From NCBI RefSeq assembly GCF_023736115.1, contig NZ_JAKQZC010000003.1, positions 552,879-616,878 of the forward strand: 64,000 nt of DNA, read 5' to 3'. This document shows, piece by piece, positions 26,389-35,617 of the stretch. The translations under genes were made by a program, and so were the position numbers. The stretch comes from Salinicola avicenniae (GTDB taxonomy: Bacteria > Pseudomonadota > Gammaproteobacteria > Pseudomonadales > Halomonadaceae). The notes below the pieces were generated by a model. The model was given only the letters and a program-made list of their open reading frames with translations, had not been told where the DNA came from and ran no database searches. Position 1 is the stretch's first letter. Every line of letters begins with the position of its first letter.

Positions 26389-27525
26389 CTACCGACGTTC
26401 CAAAGCGGGGGCGAAGGCAACGATACCCAGCGCGAGGGCTCCCAGCAGGCAGAAGGCGTAGTGCAGCGTGATCAGATGGGCGGCGAAGCCGATCAGCGGC
26501 GGGCCAAGCAGCATTGCCCCGTAGCCGAAGGTGGAGACGCCAGCGATGGCCTCGCCCGGGGGCGTTACCGGGTCGTTGGCGGCACGGGTGATCACCAGTG
26601 GCATGATCAGGGCGTAGCCGACCCCGATCAGCGCGAAGCCGACGAGTGCCAGATAAAACTCGGCAAAGGTGACGGACACGGCGATGCCGACAAAGGCCGA
26701 AAGCCCGGCGAGTCGCGCTGCCCAGGTGGGGCCGAGCGCCGCCGTCAGGCGGTCACCGACCAGACGCACGGCGACCATCGCGACCGAAAAGACGGTGTAA
26801 CCGAGCGCCGCCTGTGCCTCGGTGGCGGCGGTGACCGAGACCAGGAAGAGGGCGCCCCAGTCGGCCATGGCGCCTTCGCCAATCGATGAACACATCGCGA
26901 TCATGCCGACCCAGAGTAGCGACCCACGGGGAAGCGGCACCAGACTGCCGCCGCGTCTGCGCTGGCGCGTTTCCGAGCGCCAGCCGATGGCTGCCAGCCG
27001 TACCGTGCACAGATAGAGCAGGGTCGCGAACAGCGAAAAATGGACGATCAGCCCCCAGTCCAGCTTGACGGCCAGATAGCCGACGGCCGCACCCAGGCCG
27101 GCACCCAGGCTCCACATGGCATGAAGCGATGACATCACGCGCCGGCCGATATAGCGCTCCGCCTCCCCGGCCCAGCTGTTCATGGCGACATCCATGGCGC
27201 CGTGGGAACCACCGAACAGAAACAGTGCCGCCGCCAGCAGCCACAGATTCGGTGCTAGGGCGATCGCGATCAGTGCCAGCGCATAGATCACTGCGATGGC
27301 CAACGTCGTGCGTGCCGCGCCAAAGGCATCCGATGCCCGCCCGGCGAGCGGAAACGAGGTCAGCGCCCCCAGGGCCAGTAGCAGCAACAGCAGCCCCAGT
27401 TGCCCGCCGTCGATGGCGTTTTGTTTCACGACGGTCGGGATGCGCGAGGCCCAGGCGCCAAACAGACCGCCGTTCAGCAGGAAGGCGGCAGCCACGGCAA
27501 TCCAGGCGCGGCGAGAAGAAGGCAT
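26389..27525 (-). CDS. Major facilitator superfamily transporter (YbjJ-like)
   Basis: A 378-residue inner-membrane protein with twelve predicted helices and MFS loop motifs (PLAGRASDAFGAARTT between helices 2 and 3). The N-terminus (FLLNGGLFGAWASRIPTVV) and the FGGSHGAMDVAMNSW block place it in the YbjJ-like branch of uncharacterised bacterial MFS carriers, related to fucose/sugar permeases. The substrate cannot be inferred. It is a single gene; it faces the unknown-protein pair convergently. Confidence 0.86.
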   Translation of the reverse strand: MPSSRRAWIAVAAAFLLNGGLFGAWASRIPTVVKQNAIDGGQLGLLLLLLALGALTSFPLAGRASDAFGAARTTLAIAVIYALALIAIALAPNLWLLAAALFLFGGSHGAMDVAMNSWAGEAERYIGRRVMSSLHAMWSLGAGLGAAVGYLAVKLDWGLIVHFSLFATLLYLCTVRLAAIGWRSETRQRRRGGSLVPLPRGSLLWVGMIAMCSSIGEGAMADWGALFLVSVTAATEAQAALGYTVFSVAMVAVRLVGDRLTAALGPTWAARLAGLSAFVGIAVSVTFAEFYLALVGFALIGVGYALIMPLVITRAANDPVTPPGEAIAGVSTFGYGAMLLGPPLIGFAAHLITLHYAFCLLGALALGIVAFAPALERR

Positions 27526-27902
27526 GCGGGCGCTCCTGTGAAAAAGGGTCGGTCCTGACGGCTCGCGTCCTGCCCATCAGCGGATGGCAAGCCGCTCGGC
27601 GGCCGCACAATCATGAACGGGGTCGATCCTTTTCGCCAACGGTAACCCGTGGTTTCAAAGCGCTCAGCGCACGCATTCGGCAGGGGCTGGGGAACGTGAC
27701 AACGCGTCACTGGCGGTAGCGGGGAAGGCCGCGATGCCGAAAAATCCGATGTGGCGGTGTTAACAGTGTTCGCCATAACGTCTGCTAATGAACAGGCGAC
27801 GTTATGCATCGTTATTCATTAGTTAAACGGCGTTAATTCCGTTAACCTGATAGCCCTGTAGCCTTCACGCGCAAAGATCATTTTCCAGCCTCAGGGATGG
27901 CC
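27526..27902. other. AT-richer promoter region between divergent genes
   Basis: About 375 bases without a credible gene. The distal part (27760-27860) is distinctly AT-rich and contains several short dyads built on AACG/CGTT and GTTAA (for example GTTAAACGG...CCGTTAAC near 27821-27846). It probably holds the promoters of the MFS gene (minus strand) and of the small gene at 27903. Confidence 0.4.
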
Positions 27903-28349
27903 ATGGATATCACAAGGGATTGGGGACGCTGGGCGGTACCGGGCGGCGCGCTGGGTAGCCAGCCACTGGACAGCGAAGAATTGATCGCCCACGAGGCGAT
28001 ACGGATCGGCTTTATCGCGGTCTATCATGCGGAGGACCTGCCGGCGATCAGCCAGGACGCGGGGTTCTATCACAGTCAGGTGGCGTGGGAGGTGTGTCGG
28101 CCGATCATGCTGAAGCACTTCTCGGAGGAGCGGGAACGCTTCGAGCTGCGGCTGACTCAGCACGGCAACAAGTTCAGCATCGATGAAGTCGGTATGGATA
28201 TCGAAAGCTTCGAGTCGAGCTATGTCTGCTTCCTCGCACCGCTGCTGTCCAGCGCGGCCACCGTCGAGGGTGCCCGCCGCTACTGCGCGGAGCGGGCTTT
28301 CGTGCCGCCCTGGTTTCTGGTCAACCATCACGACATCCATCGAGTCTAA
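27903..28349 (+). CDS. Uncharacterised protein (148 aa)
   Basis: A 148-residue soluble protein with no signal peptide, membrane helix or motif that I recognise. The composition is normal for the chromosome, with acidic N- and C-terminal halves and a conserved-looking core (YHSQVAWEVCRPIMLKHFSEE). AGGGA lies 5 bases before the ATG at 27903; an ATG two codons earlier is also possible. A GC-rich hairpin (CGGCCGGGAG...CTCCCGGCCG, about 28375-28412) follows the stop and may terminate transcription. It borders a kilobase of non-coding DNA. Confidence 0.6.
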   Translation: MDITRDWGRWAVPGGALGSQPLDSEELIAHEAIRIGFIAVYHAEDLPAISQDAGFYHSQVAWEVCRPIMLKHFSEERERFELRLTQHGNKFSIDEVGMDIESFESSYVCFLAPLLSSAATVEGARRYCAERAFVPPWFLVNHHDIHRV

Positions 28350-28418
28350 GCCTGTGAGTCGGGAGTGATCCCGTCGGCCGGGAGGCGACGCCAACGTGGC
28401 GGCTCCCGGCCGCATCCG

Positions 28419-28486
28419 TTTGACTGCCTGAATCGTTCGACTGCCTGAGCCGTTCCACTGCCTGAATCGTTTGACTGCCGCGAGCG
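28419..28486. repeat. 17-base tandem repeat, four copies
   Basis: Four contiguous 17-mers (28419-28435, 28436-28452, 28453-28469, 28470-28486) with consensus TTYGACTGCCTGAATCG; the last copy has diverged. Unit length is not a multiple of three and the tract is intergenic. Confidence 0.85.
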
Positions 28487-29238
28487 GACACCCAGCGCCG
28501 GACCGGGTACACGTTGATTTCCCGACGATGTGGATTAGCGATGGCCACCGGCGCTTGGCATTCGCGCCAGCACTGGAATTTAACCTGTATTAAAAGCGAC
28601 AAAAATGTCGCCGTCTGTGACATTGTTTTGCAATGTTCGGTAGTTTCTCATTCACTTTTCGTTTAAAAATGCAGTTGTGCCAACGGTACGCAGGGAGACT
28701 AACTCGTGGCTGGGTTCGTCAAAAAGAGTCAAAATATTATAAGCAGTTTCATAATCAACTCGGTTGGCACCATCGAGTCCAAAGGCCGAAGAGGAGGGCA
28801 GACACTCGACACGCAGCATTGCAAGATTGTCCGTAACAGGCATTGATGCCCCGCCGTTGTCGGCATCAGTCATCAGCCGCTGAAGGGAGGTATCCAGCGA
28901 GAGTATCCATCGACACTGCATCAAGATAGGTTCAAATTAGACTTTTATGACGGTATGTTGATAATTCAGGTCGATAGACAATACTGATAAACCATATTGA
29001 TAACCAGAGAGGTAAACGACGAGGAAAAAAGAGGTAAACGAAAAAAGAAGTGGTCAAACTAGGAAAAAGAGGAGGTCGATCGCATCAGTTAACTGCAGCA
29101 TTCATTACCGCGAAGCGGTCGTAACAACGGCAAGGAGTCAGAAATCGATACGGTGTTGATAGACAGGCAAGATATGACGATCTCGGCGCAAGCCGGGCAC
29201 TGGGGAGTCCTGCATTGAACTTCCCGCCATCAGAATAA
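28487..29238. other. Long non-coding stretch
   Basis: About 750 bases with low GC and no gene I can support. It contains purine-rich repeats (GAGGTAAACGA twice near 29011-29042) and a strong AGGAGG at about 29070 with no start codon at the right distance. It ends at an intrinsic terminator that has no gene upstream, so an untranslated transcript or very short peptide is possible. Confidence 0.4.
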
Positions 29239-29275
29239 GGCGCGGCCCTCATAATGACGGTCGCGCCTTTTTGTT
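29239..29275 (+). terminator. Orphan intrinsic terminator
   Basis: AGGCGCGGCC...GGTCGCGCCT with a 10-base loop region and TTTTTG after it. The nearest plus-strand gene upstream ends 890 bases away. Confidence 0.7.
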
Positions 29276-29342
29276 TCCGACTCGACTCTTTTCCAGTTTT
29301 TTCCGCTCTTTCCCGGTGCTCTCGTGGGCCGCGCTCTGTTGA

Positions 29343-29558
29343 ATGATCGTCTCTCTCACCGGTTATGCCGACCATTGGGCGAGAAAGCCGGTGGCGCGCG
29401 AGTGTCACGAGACGGTCACGCGAAAGCTGCAAGGTAGCGAAGTGACCCGCAACGGGGCCGAGGACAACCCGGCCTATCGGATCAAGCAGGACGACGGTAC
29501 TCGGGTACCGAAACTTCACAGCGAGTGGCAAAAGGGATCGCCAGGGAGGTCGACGTGA
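29343..29558 (+). CDS. DUF2945-like (hypervirulence-associated Tudor-type) small protein
   Basis: A 71-residue protein whose segment HETVTRKLQGSEVTRNG, then EDNPAYRIKQDDGTRV and KLHSE, matches the DUF2945 pattern (VTR..KGSEVTR...D.PAYLI.QDDG..V.K.HSE). The usual N-terminal GDKVxWxWG strand is missing or unrecognisable here, so the gene may be 5'-degenerate or slightly frameshifted. There is no clear ribosome site. The stop overlaps the start of the next gene (GTGA). The function of the family is not known; it is common in small stress-related operons. Confidence 0.5.
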   Translation: MIVSLTGYADHWARKPVARECHETVTRKLQGSEVTRNGAEDNPAYRIKQDDGTRVPKLHSEWQKGSPGRST

Positions 29559-29956
29559 CGTTCGAGGATATCGCGAGGCTGGCACTAGCCGGCCGTGTCG
29601 AGGCGCTGCACGTGGAGTCGTCGGCGCGGGACCTGTTTCATTACCGGGCTTTTATCGAAGGGCGAGACTGGATGCTTAGGGATAGCCGGGGGCAGCCAGT
29701 ACGTGATCGCTCACTGGGGCATGCGCGCCAGCGACTGCGTGGGGCGGGTGGGTTCGAGGGCGTGCCGCTGTTTCTGGTGCAGCGGCGGGTAGCCGATAGC
29801 CTCCGTGAGAGTGAGAGTGCGAGTGCGAGTGGCGCCTTGCCGTTTCCCTACAAGACGCCGCTCCGCCTGACCAGCGGCGGCGTGTCGTTTGATGCCTCGA
29901 CTACCGCCGCGCCCGCGCTTACTGGGCGGGATTCGCTTGCATGTAGTCCGCGATGA
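29554..29956 (+). CDS. DUF6482-like protein
   Basis: A 133-residue protein from the GTG at 29554. The core (MTFEDIARLALAGRVEALHVES..., WMLRDSRGQPVRDRSLGHARQRL, VPLFLVQRRV) fits the DUF6482 family of small pseudomonad and halomonad proteins of unknown function. The family normally ends near residue 95; here about 40 low-complexity residues follow (SESESASASG...), and the last 38 bases overlap the convergent gene. The GTG is preferred because GGGAGG lies 6 bases upstream and it overlaps the previous stop; an ATG at 29525 also exists. Confidence 0.6.
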
Positions 29957-30272
29957 GGTCCATCGAGGTCTGCATGTCGTCGCAAAGCTTCTGCGAGGGC
30001 TCGAAATTCGGATCGTTGACGAGTTTCTCCATCTCGTCGTCATGGTTATCGAAGGTGCCTTCCGCTTCCTTCTTCTCCATGATCGAGGCGATGTCGGCCT
30101 GGGCGTCGCGCGGGTTCTCCACCTGAGACATGTAGCCGCCGATCACCTGGCCCTGTGTCATGACGTACTGCTTGAGGCCGGCCTGGGTACATTCGAAATC
30201 GTTGGCCTGAGCCACACCCGTAAGGGAAAGGGCAACCAGGGCAGCGCCCGCGGCAATTCTGGAATTCAACAC
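29919..30272 (-). CDS. Small exported protein of unknown function
   Basis: A 117-residue protein with a Sec signal peptide (MLNSRIAAGAALVALSLTG..., predicted cleavage after VAQA near residue 23). The mature part of about 94 residues is acidic and helical and has two cysteines (Cys28 and Cys98) that may form a periplasmic disulfide. No domain is recognised. A GAGAAAG-type ribosome site precedes the start. The 3' end overlaps the convergent DUF6482-like frame. Confidence 0.75.
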   Translation of the reverse strand: MLNSRIAAGAALVALSLTGVAQANDFECTQAGLKQYVMTQGQVIGGYMSQVENPRDAQADIASIMEKKEAEGTFDNHDDEMEKLVNDPNFEPSQKLCDDMQTSMDLIADYMQANPAQ

Positions 30273-30566
30273 GTCTCTTTCTCCGAGTAGCTGGCGTAAA
30301 GGGTTGATACGCGGCCACTATCTCAGTTCTGGCTCGCTATCACCAGTGACAGCGGGTCGCGTTCGATCTGCCGCTGAGGGCGCGGCCTCCTCCAGCGTGC
30401 GGCTTGTCCTCTCGTCAGCGTTCCATGGTGGTTGCACAGACAGATCAAGGTTTGCCGGCCGCCGCCGATATAGCTTCGCGCGGAGGACACTGAAGCCCAT
30501 CGGTAATGCTCAGTGTTAGCGCTATCGTCCGGGCGTTGGGCCACGGGCTTCAGTGAGACTTACTCG

Positions 30567-32255
30567 ATGCGAATTCTGAACCGTAGCGTCAAGCTCAGGC
30601 TCGGCCTGAGCCTCGGCGCCTGTATTCTGCTGTTGATTGCCGTCGGCGTCATCGGCCTTTATAGCCTGGCCAAGACCAACGATGCGCTTGAGGACACCTA
30701 CGAAGGCAACGTGCTGACGTTGAGCGACCTGAGTCAGATCAATCAGGCGCTGCTCGGCAATCGGGTCAAGATCACGGCCGAGCAGCGCGATCGGGACCCG
30801 GCCTCTGCGCGCGTCACTCGCGACGAGATTGCCGAGAACGATGCGATTATCGACGAAGCCTGGGCCGACTATTTCCCGCAGCGGGTTTCCGGGGATCGCG
30901 AGCGCGAACTGGCGGCTGACTTCACGGCTTCTCTGGCCCGCCTGCGCGCCGGTATCGACAAGCTCAACGATGAGATGATCGACAACGATTTCGACGCCGC
31001 CCGCGTGATCGCCACGACCACGTTGCGCGCCGAATACCCCCGCGTATTGGGGTCGCTCAATGAGCTGATCGAGCGCAACCGCGTTCAGGCGGCCGATGCC
31101 TACGCCCTGTCGCTCACCGAGTACCAGTGGACACGCAACTTCGTGGTCATCGTCATGCTCTTGGCGGTGCTCATCGGCATCGCCCTGGCGTTCTGGCTCA
31201 TTCGCGGCATCATGACCCCGCTGGCCAAGGCCCGCGAACTCGCCAATGCCATGGCCGATGGCAAGCTCGACAACCGGATCGACGTTACCTGCAAGGACGA
31301 ATTCGGCGACATGCTGCAGTCGCTGCAGGCCATGGAAGGCAAGTTTTCCCGCGTGGTCATGGCCGTTCGTGGCAACGCCGAATCGGTCAGCGGGGCGGCC
31401 GACGAGATTGCGCAGGGCACCGAGAATCTAAGCCAGCGTACGCAGCAGCAGGCGGCCAGTCTCGAGGAGACCGCGGCATCCATGGACGAGATCACCTCGA
31501 CCGTGCGCCAGAATGCCGAGAATGCGAACGAGGCGGATCGACTGGTACGTGACGTCAGCCAGCAGGCCAATACCGGTGGTGCCGTAGCCGGCGAAGCGAT
31601 CAAGGCGATGGAAGGAATCAACCACTCCAGCCGCAAGATCGCAGGCATCGTCGGCTTGATCGACGAGATCGCCTTCCAGACCAATCTGCTGGCGCTCAAT
31701 GCCTCCGTCGAAGCCGCACGCGCGGGCGAGCAGGGGCGTGGGTTTGCCGTCGTCGCCAACGAAGTGCGCAACCTTGCCGGCCGCAGCGCCGATGCCGCCA
31801 AGGAGATCAAGACGCTGGTCGAGGAGAGCATCAGTCAGGTCGGCGCCGGCTCCGAGCTGGTCAACCGAGCCGGCAAGTCGCTCGAAGAGATCGTCAGCGG
31901 TGTTCAGCGTGTCACGGCTCTGGTCAGTGAAATCGCGGTCGCCAGCCGTGAGCAGTCCCAGGGCATCGACCAGGTGAACACTGCCGTCGCGCAGATGGAT
32001 GGCGTCACCCAGCAGAACGCCAGCCTGGTCGATGAGTCCAGCGAAGCCAGCCGTGCCCTGCAGCGCCAGGCGGCCGCGTTGCTCAAGGAAGTGTCCTTCT
32101 TCCGCGGCGCTACCGGTACGACGCCGGCGCCGGCACTGGCTGCCGCGCACGCCGCGAAAGCCACGTCCGGCCATCGCCCCGCGCCCGCTCTGAAGCGCCC
32201 GGCGCCGCGCGCGCCCGAGCGCCAGGCCGAGACCGAAGAGTGGGAATCGTTCTAA
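30567..32255 (+). CDS. Methyl-accepting chemotaxis protein
   Basis: A 562-residue chemoreceptor of the Tar/Tsr layout. It has a membrane helix at about residues 12-32, a four-helix-bundle periplasmic sensor domain of about 160 residues, a second membrane helix near 190-212, a HAMP domain, and a signalling domain with the hairpin tip [21 protein letters not shown] (given in part). An Ala/Pro-rich linker ends in EWESF, close to the NWETF pentapeptide that tethers CheR and CheB in enteric receptors. The ligand is unknown. No other chemotaxis gene is adjacent. The start at 30567 places the basic N-terminus directly before TM1. Confidence 0.94.
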   Translation: MRILNRSVKLRLGLSLGACILLLIAVGVIGLYSLAKTNDALEDTYEGNVLTLSDLSQINQALLGNRVKITAEQRDRDPASARVTRDEIAENDAIIDEAWADYFPQRVSGDRERELAADFTASLARLRAGIDKLNDEMIDNDFDAARVIATTTLRAEYPRVLGSLNELIERNRVQAADAYALSLTEYQWTRNFVVIVMLLAVLIGIALAFWLIRGIMTPLAKARELANAMADGKLDNRIDVTCKDEFGDMLQSLQAMEGKFSRVVMAVRGNAESVSGAADEIAQGTENLSQRTQQQAASLEETAASMDEITSTVRQNAENANEADRLVRDVSQQANTGGAVAGEAIKAMEGINHSSRKIAGIVGLIDEIAFQTNLLALNASVEAARAGEQGRGFAVVANEVRNLAGRSADAAKEIKTLVEESISQVGAGSELVNRAGKSLEEIVSGVQRVTALVSEIAVASREQSQGIDQVNTAVAQMDGVTQQNASLVDESSEASRALQRQAAALLKEVSFFRGATGTTPAPALAAAHAAKATSGHRPAPALKRPAPRAPERQAETEEWESF

Positions 32256-32285
32256 CGGCCATCACGCCGCGATCGCCTGTCATCG

Positions 32286-32312
32286 AAGCGCCCCAACCGG
32301 GGCGCTTTTTTT
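32286..32312 (+). terminator. Terminator of the chemoreceptor gene
   Basis: AAGCGCCCC-AACC-GGGGCGCTT followed by seven T, 30 bases after the stop. Confidence 0.92.
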
Positions 32313-32439
32313 GCCTGCTTTTCGGGGCGCGTTTGATGGAGTGCCTGGTTAGGACGGGCTTTTGGGGGGGCTTCAGAGCGTTTTCTGGCGGTGGCCCTGA
32401 TCCTGTCGAGGCCGCATAACGTGGTACTCCCGAGAGCCG

Positions 32440-33048
32440 TTATCGCGACAGCGCCGTTTCAGCGGTGCTGTCATGCTCGGGCGCCGACAGTAGGGGAGAC
32501 AGCAGCGGCGAGGCGAGTAGCCCGCTGGGAAGCAGAAAATCGCCCTGGGCCAGCGGGATATGCAAACGGGTGAAGCGGGCCTGGAGATCGAGCCCGGCCT
32601 GCTGCCAGGCCGCCCAGACCAGTGTCGTGCAGTAAGTGCCCGTTGTCCCCAGTACATCGAACGGCGTGCCTGTCTGCGCTCTGGCCCATCGAACGGCCTG
32701 GGCGCGCTGGGCTGATGTTGCATTGGCCACATGGTAAACCTGCCAGTGTCGCGCGCGTGCCGGGGCAATAAAGAAGTTCAGGGCGTCGATGACCACGCCG
32801 TCTGGCCTGCCGGCCCTCTCTGACGGCGTGGCGTGGATGACTTCCCATGCACCGTCGCGCCGGGCCAGCATGCCGACATGGCTGAACCGGCCTTCGTCGA
32901 CCGAGATCACGACATCGCTGACCGGGGCCGTTCCCTCCCGAAAGATCAGGTCACCCGGCGCGGCGCCGGGCAGGGGGGCCGCGAAAAGATGGCCAGCCAT
33001 CAGGCTGCAGATCAGCAGCCCGAGCGTCAGGCAGGGGCGAATCGTCAT
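32440..33048 (-). CDS. YiiX/YaeF-type permuted papain-fold (NlpC/P60-like) hydrolase, exported
   Basis: A 202-residue protein with a signal peptide (about residues 1-23, ending GHLFA). The mature domain shows the permuted NlpC/P60 order: GDLIFREG, the His motif GRFSHVGML near residue 57, and the Cys motif GTYCTTLVWAAW near residue 140, which together match the YiiX/YebB group. Such enzymes are thiol hydrolases, probably acting on lipid or peptide amides in the envelope. The stop of the next gene upstream (33052) is 3 bases before this ATG, so the two are co-transcribed. Confidence 0.85.
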   Translation of the reverse strand: MTIRPCLTLGLLICSLMAGHLFAAPLPGAAPGDLIFREGTAPVSDVVISVDEGRFSHVGMLARRDGAWEVIHATPSERAGRPDGVVIDALNFFIAPARARHWQVYHVANATSAQRAQAVRWARAQTGTPFDVLGTTGTYCTTLVWAAWQQAGLDLQARFTRLHIPLAQGDFLLPSGLLASPLLSPLLSAPEHDSTAETALSR

Positions 33049-33051
33049 GGC

Positions 33052-33450
33052 TTACTGGAACGAGACTTTCCAGTCGCCATCTTCCTTGACGAGCCTGGTG
33101 TTCTCGCTCGTCGATTTGCCGTTGCCGAATGTGATCCGGCTTCTGACGACGGCGGTCTGACCATCCTCGGAAACCTGCGTCTCGAGTGTCTCGACGGTGT
33201 CCAGCCCGTCGTTCGCCGCCACGCGACTTTCCAGGTTGCCCACGATCATCTGCACCTTGCCCTTCGCTTGCACCATCTCGTTGGCACCCACGCCGGCGAA
33301 GGAGATCAACTCGACCGCGCCATCGACATCTCCTTCGGCGGCGGCTTCATAGAAAGCGCTGGCCGTCGATTCCGGATCGCCACCGGAACAGGCGACCAGG
33401 GTCATGGCGGTCATCAGCAGGAACAACGGATAAAGTGCGAAGCGTTTCAT
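33052..33450 (-). CDS. DUF4878-like lipoprotein
   Basis: A 132-residue predicted lipoprotein. The lipobox is LVACS (Cys21). The mature part has the NTF2-like/DUF4878 pattern (PESTASAFYEAAAEGDVDGAVELI... ending in LVKEDGDWKVSFQ). The family is periplasmic and of unknown function. GGAGG lies 7 bases before the ATG at 33450, preferred to an upstream start at 33507. It is the first gene of a two-gene unit with the YiiX-like hydrolase. Confidence 0.85.
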   Translation of the reverse strand: MKRFALYPLFLLMTAMTLVACSGGDPESTASAFYEAAAEGDVDGAVELISFAGVGANEMVQAKGKVQMIVGNLESRVAANDGLDTVETLETQVSEDGQTAVVRSRITFGNGKSTSENTRLVKEDGDWKVSFQ

Positions 33451-33650
33451 GGGCCCTCCGGGGCAAATCGGATCGAGCCCGGATCGTAGCAAAACGGATC
33501 TGCCCAAGGATCATTTTTTGGTATTGATAGCTATTTTCCTACACGTTTTTAGGAAATGGCGACGTTTTTGGCGACGGTAACAAGGGGATGCGTCTACACA
33601 TCCATTTGGCATTCATGAATATCGGCCTGTAGGACAACCGCCAGGATATG
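33451..33650. other. Upstream region of the lipoprotein gene
   Basis: About 200 AT-richer bases between the lipoprotein start and the terminator at 33651. A repeated CGACGTTTTTGG/GGCGACGG motif is present; I see no gene. Confidence 0.35.
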
Positions 33651-33681
33651 AAAAAGGCGCCCACCATGGGGCGCCTTTTTT
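33651..33681. terminator. Bidirectional terminator
   Basis: AAAAAGGCGCCC-ACCAT-GGGGCGCCTTTTTT, symmetric with A- and T-runs on both sides. It serves the exported-protein gene that ends at 33779 on the minus strand. Confidence 0.88.
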
Positions 33682-33778
33682 GGCCAGTCGACGGGCGAGT
33701 AACCGTCACTGCTGTGCGGCAAGGCTATCGACTCTGCCACTGCCGGGCTCGAGTCGAACTCGCCTCAACGTTGCCATT

Positions 33779-34471
33779 TCACCGCACGTAGATCTGCCCG
33801 CTTTCGTACAGGGCGCGACAGTCGTTGGCGTCGTGATAGCGGTCCTCGGCAAGGTTGTGCGCATTGACGCCCGGCCCGCTGAAACGTGGGTCATCGCACT
33901 CGCCATCGTTGGCCCAATCGCTGGTGTTGTCGCCCCATTCGATACCGTGGCTAGACCCCACGGTCGCCGAGGCGTCTTCCGTCTCCGACCAGGCAGGGTT
34001 GGCTTCGGAAATGTAGAGCTTGGCATCCGCCCGGCTATTGCCTTCGTAGGTGCCGACCCAGATGTTGTAGTTGCCCGACGGCGGATTGTTCCACTGCAGG
34101 CCGGGGTTGGTGCCGGCAGCGGTGGAGAAGTCATCGTTGCAGTACCAGTTGCCCGCCGCGTCGTAGACCACCAGCGTGATATCGTCCGCGGATTCCGCAT
34201 AGATGCTGAGCGGGTACTGGCCAGCCTTGAAGTTCAGATCCAGATCCGGCTTATCGCTGACAAAGCCACTGCAGTTGACGCCGGCTTCACTCGCGGCGTG
34301 GTCGCCACCCGCGGTCAGCGACTTCTCGTGCGGGTCGGGTTGGAAACCGGAGTTCAGGTTGACCGTGCCGTAGGCCGGCGCGGCTTGCCAGTCCAGCGCC
34401 TGGGCGCCGGCGCTCAGGCAGAGCAGTGGCAGGGCGAGCAGAGCGGTCTTGCAAAGAGATGACGACTTCAC
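33779..34471 (-). CDS. Exported protein with NDGECDDPRF motif
   Basis: A 230-residue protein with a Sec signal peptide (cleavage likely after AGAQA near residue 25). The N-terminal half of the mature chain resembles a PPC-like beta-sandwich (DLDLNFKAGQYPLSIYAES...DDITLVVYDAAGNWYCNDDFS). The C-terminal part has the WANDGECDDPRFSGPG motif known from many alphaproteobacterial exported proteins, often next to trypsin-like domains; no protease domain is present here. Four to six cysteines suggest disulfides. It is a single gene with its own terminator and probably periplasmic or secreted. Confidence 0.75.
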   Translation of the reverse strand: MKSSSLCKTALLALPLLCLSAGAQALDWQAAPAYGTVNLNSGFQPDPHEKSLTAGGDHAASEAGVNCSGFVSDKPDLDLNFKAGQYPLSIYAESADDITLVVYDAAGNWYCNDDFSTAAGTNPGLQWNNPPSGNYNIWVGTYEGNSRADAKLYISEANPAWSETEDASATVGSSHGIEWGDNTSDWANDGECDDPRFSGPGVNAHNLAEDRYHDANDCRALYESGQIYVR

Positions 34472-35047
34472 ACGTCTATCCTCGTTCTTCTTTTGAGTCG
34501 TGATGCGTAGCGTACCTGCCTATTATTACGAAATGTTAATGGAAAGTCACGGTTAGCAGAGGGTAACCAAAACCCATCGATACTCGTTTTTTAATCGCAA
34601 TCTCATGATTTTTCACAATAAAAATAGTATCACTAATTAAAGGCCGGACTATCGATAGCCTGCGCAGGCATCGGTGTTGGCTGTCGTCTTCGTAGGATTG
34701 CATCGGCTTGGGATGGGATGCGCTTAGCCATCAGCTGATCGACAAAACCGGTCGAGCGGCTTGTCGCTGTAGCGAATCTCTTAAAGGACGTAAGTGTTTG
34801 TCCTTGGCGCGGAAGTTCGAGGCCAAATCACTGATAAATGGTTGAAAAAGACGTCATGAAAAAAGTGAGAGCAACGGCGCTCGGGCATTGCGTGTCTGCT
34901 GTATGGCGATTGTCCTACACGGGATAAGAGAAAAGCAGCCAGCCTTGTCAGGGAACAGCTACAGACAGTTATTCGGCACGGCACTAAGTTTACTGAGAAG
35001 ACCGCGCTGCGGTTCATTACTCATATCCCCCTGGCCGTGAGGAAACG
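34472..35047. other. AT-rich intergenic region
   Basis: A 576-base gap at the left edge of the accessory segment. The first 150 bases are strongly AT-rich and presumably contain the promoter of the exported-protein gene. I found no credible gene, RNA or repeat in the rest. Confidence 0.4.
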
Positions 35048-35371
35048 ATGACCGAGACCGAAAAAGCCACGCTCGCCTATCATGCGGGCTTTGCCGACGA
35101 GGCTTCCCGTCAGACGACCGCCGAAATCTGGATGCGCGCCGACCATCTCGCGTTGGAACCTCTGGCGGGCAAGTTGAGCGGACCGCACTCTGAAACCGAT
35201 GATTTCTATCGGCACGGCCGTGGCGACGCGATCGTTTATTGCCGGTCTCGCTCGGATGCTGCGGTCAAGGACGAGATCTGGAAGCGCTATGGCCCCGCGG
35301 GTGATCTCTACCCACGTCTGATCCGCTGGGAATTGGCGCTAAGTGGGTCTGGATCGCTTGGATGGCGTTGA
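35048..35371 (+). CDS. Uncharacterised protein (107 aa)
   Basis: A 107-residue soluble protein that I do not recognise. It has no signal peptide or membrane helix. GAGGAA lies 5 bases before the ATG, and the composition is coding-like with a normal GC skew by codon position. It stands alone between two gene-poor stretches at the edge of the accessory region, so a strain-specific gene is likely. Confidence 0.5.
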   Translation: MTETEKATLAYHAGFADEASRQTTAEIWMRADHLALEPLAGKLSGPHSETDDFYRHGRGDAIVYCRSRSDAAVKDEIWKRYGPAGDLYPRLIRWELALSGSGSLGWR

Positions 35372-35617
35372 AAGGGAGGGCCCACCAGGATTCTATAATC
35401 ATAGATAACTAACTGTTTAATCTATCAATTCCCTGATTTCGATAATCTAGATATACCATACGATATACCTCCCAGCTTCAAAAGCTGAGCGTGTGGTTGC
35501 GCATCGCACGGCCAGGTAGCCGGGGCTCCCAACCGCCAAGCAAACTCGCCTGAGGGCACTGTGTGCCTCAAAATGATCGCCCACGGGCTTTTCAATCACT
35601 GCCAGGGGGATCGATCC
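35372..35617. other. AT-rich gap before the acetyltransferase
   Basis: About 245 bases; the middle (35390-35470) is very AT-rich with TATAATCATAGATAAC-like promoter material. No gene is seen. Confidence 0.35.

Noticed and set aside
28652..28924. 90-codon minus-strand open frame in the geneless stretch
   Set aside because: No ribosome site at any of its start codons and no recognisable composition; left out but not excluded as a strain-specific gene.
29085..29585. 166-codon minus-strand frame opposite the DUF2945/DUF6482-like genes
   Set aside because: It overlaps the orphan terminator and two genes with family support on the other strand.
34781..35017. 78-codon minus-strand frame before the 107-residue gene
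   Set aside because: No ribosome site, odd composition and no conserved features.
35390..35470. Possible sixth attC site left of the acetyltransferase
   Set aside because: TAAC-containing boxes occur but no paired arms can be drawn, so the acetyltransferase cannot be shown to be a cassette.
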